Below, one piece after another: positions 15,135 to 15,939 of a DNA stretch of 15,939 nucleotides; within the stretch, counting starts at the first letter, position 1; every line of letters starts with the position of its first letter. The stretch is from contig CALISH010000131.1 in assembly GCA_938041275.1 (NCBI GenBank), positions 1-15,939 on the forward strand, given 5' to 3'. This stretch comes from an uncultured Solobacterium sp. (GTDB lineage: Bacteria > Bacillota_I > Bacilli_A > Erysipelotrichales > Erysipelotrichaceae). The position numbers and the translations under genes are program-made. The notes beneath the pieces were generated by a model. That model searched no databases. It was not told where the DNA came from and worked only from the letters and a program-made list of their open reading frames with translations.

Positions 15135-15149
15135 GTCGCTTATAATTTT
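15102..15149. repeat. Imperfect inverted repeat near the junction
   Basis: AAAATTATAA (15102-15111) and GCGAC (15116-15120) pair with GTCGC (15135-15139) and TTATAATTTT (15140-15149). A 4-nt bulge and a 14-nt loop break the stem. The stop codon of the small frame at 15132 lies in the loop. It may be a transcript end structure or an element terminus. There is no clear T-run. Confidence 0.6.
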
Positions 15150-15263
15150 GAATGTAACGACTTTGTGCGCCGTTATTTTATACCGCCCGCCGTCGAAGTA
15201 TAAAAAATCACCTTTTACAATGCCTTTTTGCGTGTCGTATTTGAAAATGGCTTCTCGCCCGAA
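15132..15263 (-). pseudogene. Short open frame without start, possible -1 frame continuation of the 15215-15316 gene
   Basis: This frame codes for 43 residues that look protein-like (YDTQKGIVKGDFLYFDGG, then KVVTFKIISD), ending in TAA at 15132-15134. There is no ATG, GTG or TTG start. It overlaps the end of the 15215-15316 gene in the -1 frame. A slip at AAA-AAG (the CGCAAAAAGG stretch) would join them into one protein of about 61 residues. It could instead be the remains of a gene split by a single-base change, or an unused frame. Confidence 0.35.
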
Positions 15264-15316
15264 TTATAAGCGTCAACCGCATTATTCGACATTGAGAATC
15301 CTCTATATCCAGCCAT
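15215..15316 (-). CDS. Small protein with a GYRGFSMSNNAVDAY motif, 33 residues
   Basis: ATG at 15314-15316 is preceded by AAAGGA at about 12 nt, a long spacing. The product contains GYRGFSMSNNAVDAYNSGEK. I recall a similar S-x-N-A-x-x-A-Y-x-x-G-E-x-P pattern at the start of small proteins on mobile elements of gut Firmicutes, where it runs on into a longer protein. That recollection is unverified, and no function is known to me. Here the frame stops after only 33 residues while a protein-like sequence continues in the -1 frame, so the gene may be frameshifted or truncated. It follows the terminator of the 15364-15630 gene and probably depends on read-through. Confidence 0.5.
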   Translation of the reverse strand: MAGYRGFSMSNNAVDAYNSGEKPFSNTTRKKAL

Positions 15317-15334
15317 TAAAAAACAATCCTTTCT

Positions 15335-15360
15335 AAAAAAAACGGGGCATAAAAGCACCA
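15335..15360 (-). terminator. Intrinsic terminator after the 15364-15630 gene
   Basis: A short GC stem (15344-15348 GGGGC with 15355-15359 GCACC, one mismatch) is followed on the minus strand by eight T. It stands 4 nt past the stop codon. The stem is short, but the T-run is strong. Confidence 0.65.
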
Positions 15361-15363
15361 AAA

Positions 15364-15630
15364 TTACATATTGTTTACCTCATAAAAAACTTCACATGGC
15401 GCAACAAAATCGCCGTTATCGTCGTACTCATTATCAAGATCCGGATTATTTCCGGCGGCGTAACTTGTTGCATAGTCTACAAGATAATAGATATCATCAA
15501 CCTTGTAGGCATCCAGATCGTCATTGTACGGCAGCCCGCCTACCTCAAAAAAATCATTTTCAAAATGTGTGCCATTTTTGTCAACCATGCTAATTTCCAA
15601 TAAATTCTTTCCGTCGTAAAACTTTGCCAT
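15364..15630 (-). CDS. Small acidic protein, 88 residues, unrecognised
   Basis: ATG at 15628-15630 has GGAGGT about 9 nt upstream, and a canonical sigma-A promoter lies further up. The product is very acidic and rich in Asp, Tyr and Asn (FFEVGGLPYNDDLDAY; DIYYLVDYATSYAAG). It has one Cys near the C-terminus and no membrane or signal segment. The acidity could fit a DNA mimic or anti-restriction protein, but that is only a guess from composition. It has its own promoter, a leader hairpin and a terminator, so it is an independent unit. Codons such as GCG and GCC and the promoter type set it apart from the phage genes. Confidence 0.7.
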   Translation of the reverse strand: MAKFYDGKNLLEISMVDKNGTHFENDFFEVGGLPYNDDLDAYKVDDIYYLVDYATSYAAGNNPDLDNEYDDNGDFVAPCEVFYEVNNM

Positions 15631-15663
15631 TTTATTTTACCTCCACTTTTTTAAAAATCCATT

Positions 15664-15677
15664 CCGCCAAACGGCGG
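15664..15677 (-). promoter_or_regulatory. GC-rich leader hairpin before the 15364-15630 gene
   Basis: CCGCC at 15664-15668 pairs with GGCGG at 15673-15677 around a 4-nt loop. It lies between the promoter and the ribosome binding site, so it is in the mRNA leader. It could stabilise the transcript or act as a weak attenuator, since GGATTTTT follows on the minus strand. Confidence 0.45.
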
Positions 15678-15691
15678 TTATCTCTACAATT

Positions 15692-15720
15692 ATAATAACA
15701 CATTGAGATACATTTTGCAA
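15692..15720 (-). promoter_or_regulatory. Sigma-A promoter with extended -10
   Basis: On the minus strand, TTGCAA (15715-15720) and TATTAT (15692-15697) are separated by exactly 17 nt, with TG one base before the -10. This is a good housekeeping promoter for the small acidic protein gene. No such promoter was found before the phage genes I checked. Confidence 0.75.
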
Positions 15721-15743
15721 GCGTTTTCAAAAAATATCGCAAT

Positions 15744-15764
15744 AAAAAAAGGGGATAAATCCCC
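15744..15764 (-). terminator. Intrinsic terminator after the partial right-end gene
   Basis: GGGG at 15751-15754 pairs with CCCC at 15761-15764 around a 6-nt ATAAAT loop, which can pair further. The minus strand then has seven T. It lies 26 nt past the stop codon at 15791. Confidence 0.8.
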
Positions 15765-15790
15765 CCGAAAAATTAATTGTAAACTGAATT

Positions 15791-15939
15791 TTATACACTT
15801 ACAGATATAACATCAAAATCAAAGTCTTTCCGATTTTTTATTCTTACATAAAATCCTTGAGCGCTGCTGCCTGCTGCAATAAAAATACTGTTTTTTACAT
15901 ATTTAAATGTGTCGCATGTAACGCCGTTTGAAAAACGAA
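15791..15939 (-). CDS. Partial CDS, C-terminal 48 residues of an unrecognised protein
   Basis: The frame is open from the window edge (first full codon at 15937) to TAA at 15791-15793. The visible end reads as a beta-rich domain, with FKYVKNSIFIAAGSSAQGF and a short charged stretch before DFDVISVSV. The N-terminus is outside the window. A terminator directly follows, which supports a real gene end. It is in line with the other small minus-strand genes to the right of the junction, and no function can be given. Confidence 0.6.
   Translation of the reverse strand, partial: RFSNGVTCDTFKYVKNSIFIAAGSSAQGFYVRIKNRKDFDFDVISVSV

Noticed and set aside
15396..15593. 65-residue plus-strand frame at the right end
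   Set aside because: It is opposite the acidic 88-residue gene, rich in Arg and His from complement of Asp/Tyr codons, and has no ribosome binding site.
15079..15939. Group I intron or insertion sequence as the explanation of the right end
   Set aside because: I see no transposase, homing endonuclease or intron core in the visible part, and independent promoters and terminators argue against a simple intron. The part beyond the window could change this.

Overview
The window looks like part of a large, AT-rich, strictly lytic-type tailed phage of a low-GC Gram-positive-type (Firmicutes-like) host, with a different kind of DNA joined at the right end. The phage reading rests on an HK97-type major capsid protein, a T4 gp21-type prohead protease, a virion-type membrane protein, a UvsW-like SF2 helicase and the C-terminal part of a multisubunit RNA polymerase beta-prime subunit. 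Phage-encoded multisubunit RNA polymerase is typical of jumbo phages. Most genes have strong AGGAGG-type ribosome binding sites. I see no integrase, tRNA gene, CRISPR array or insertion sequence.

Layout, left to right. Positions 1-9205 hold a head/virion module, almost all on the minus strand. Read in the minus direction it contains a membrane virion protein (5753-7468), a P-loop NTPase (5091-5750), a very acidic protein (4080-5087), the major capsid protein (1892-3982), a protein that looks like a metalloprotease with a lost active site (607-1767) and a partial small protein (1-468). The prohead protease (7608-8441) sits on the plus strand, divergent from the capsid operon. It converges on an HExxH metalloprotease gene (8480-9205). 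A structural-type protein (9269-10024, plus strand) follows. Positions 10071-13887 hold three unrecognised genes and the helicase, all minus strand. Positions 13945-15078 encode the C-terminal 377 residues of RNA polymerase beta-prime, cut off without a start codon.

At about 15079 the phage reading frame ends abruptly. The remaining 860 bp carry small minus-strand genes with a canonical sigma-A promoter, a higher share of GC-rich codons and separate terminators. This could be a mobile element inserted into the polymerase gene, a real recombination junction or a chimeric assembly. The sequence alone cannot decide.

Transcription looks phage-specific in the phage part. Seven transcription starts carry an AAC[A/C/T]-N6-T[A/G] element, six of them 37-43 nt before the start codon, and I found no matching -35 boxes in those I checked. 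The four best fit AACA-N6-TA, which resembles the late promoter I recall for the jumbo phage AR9 non-virion RNA polymerase. Nearly every transcription unit ends in a strong intrinsic terminator hairpin, so the region is organised as short, insulated units.
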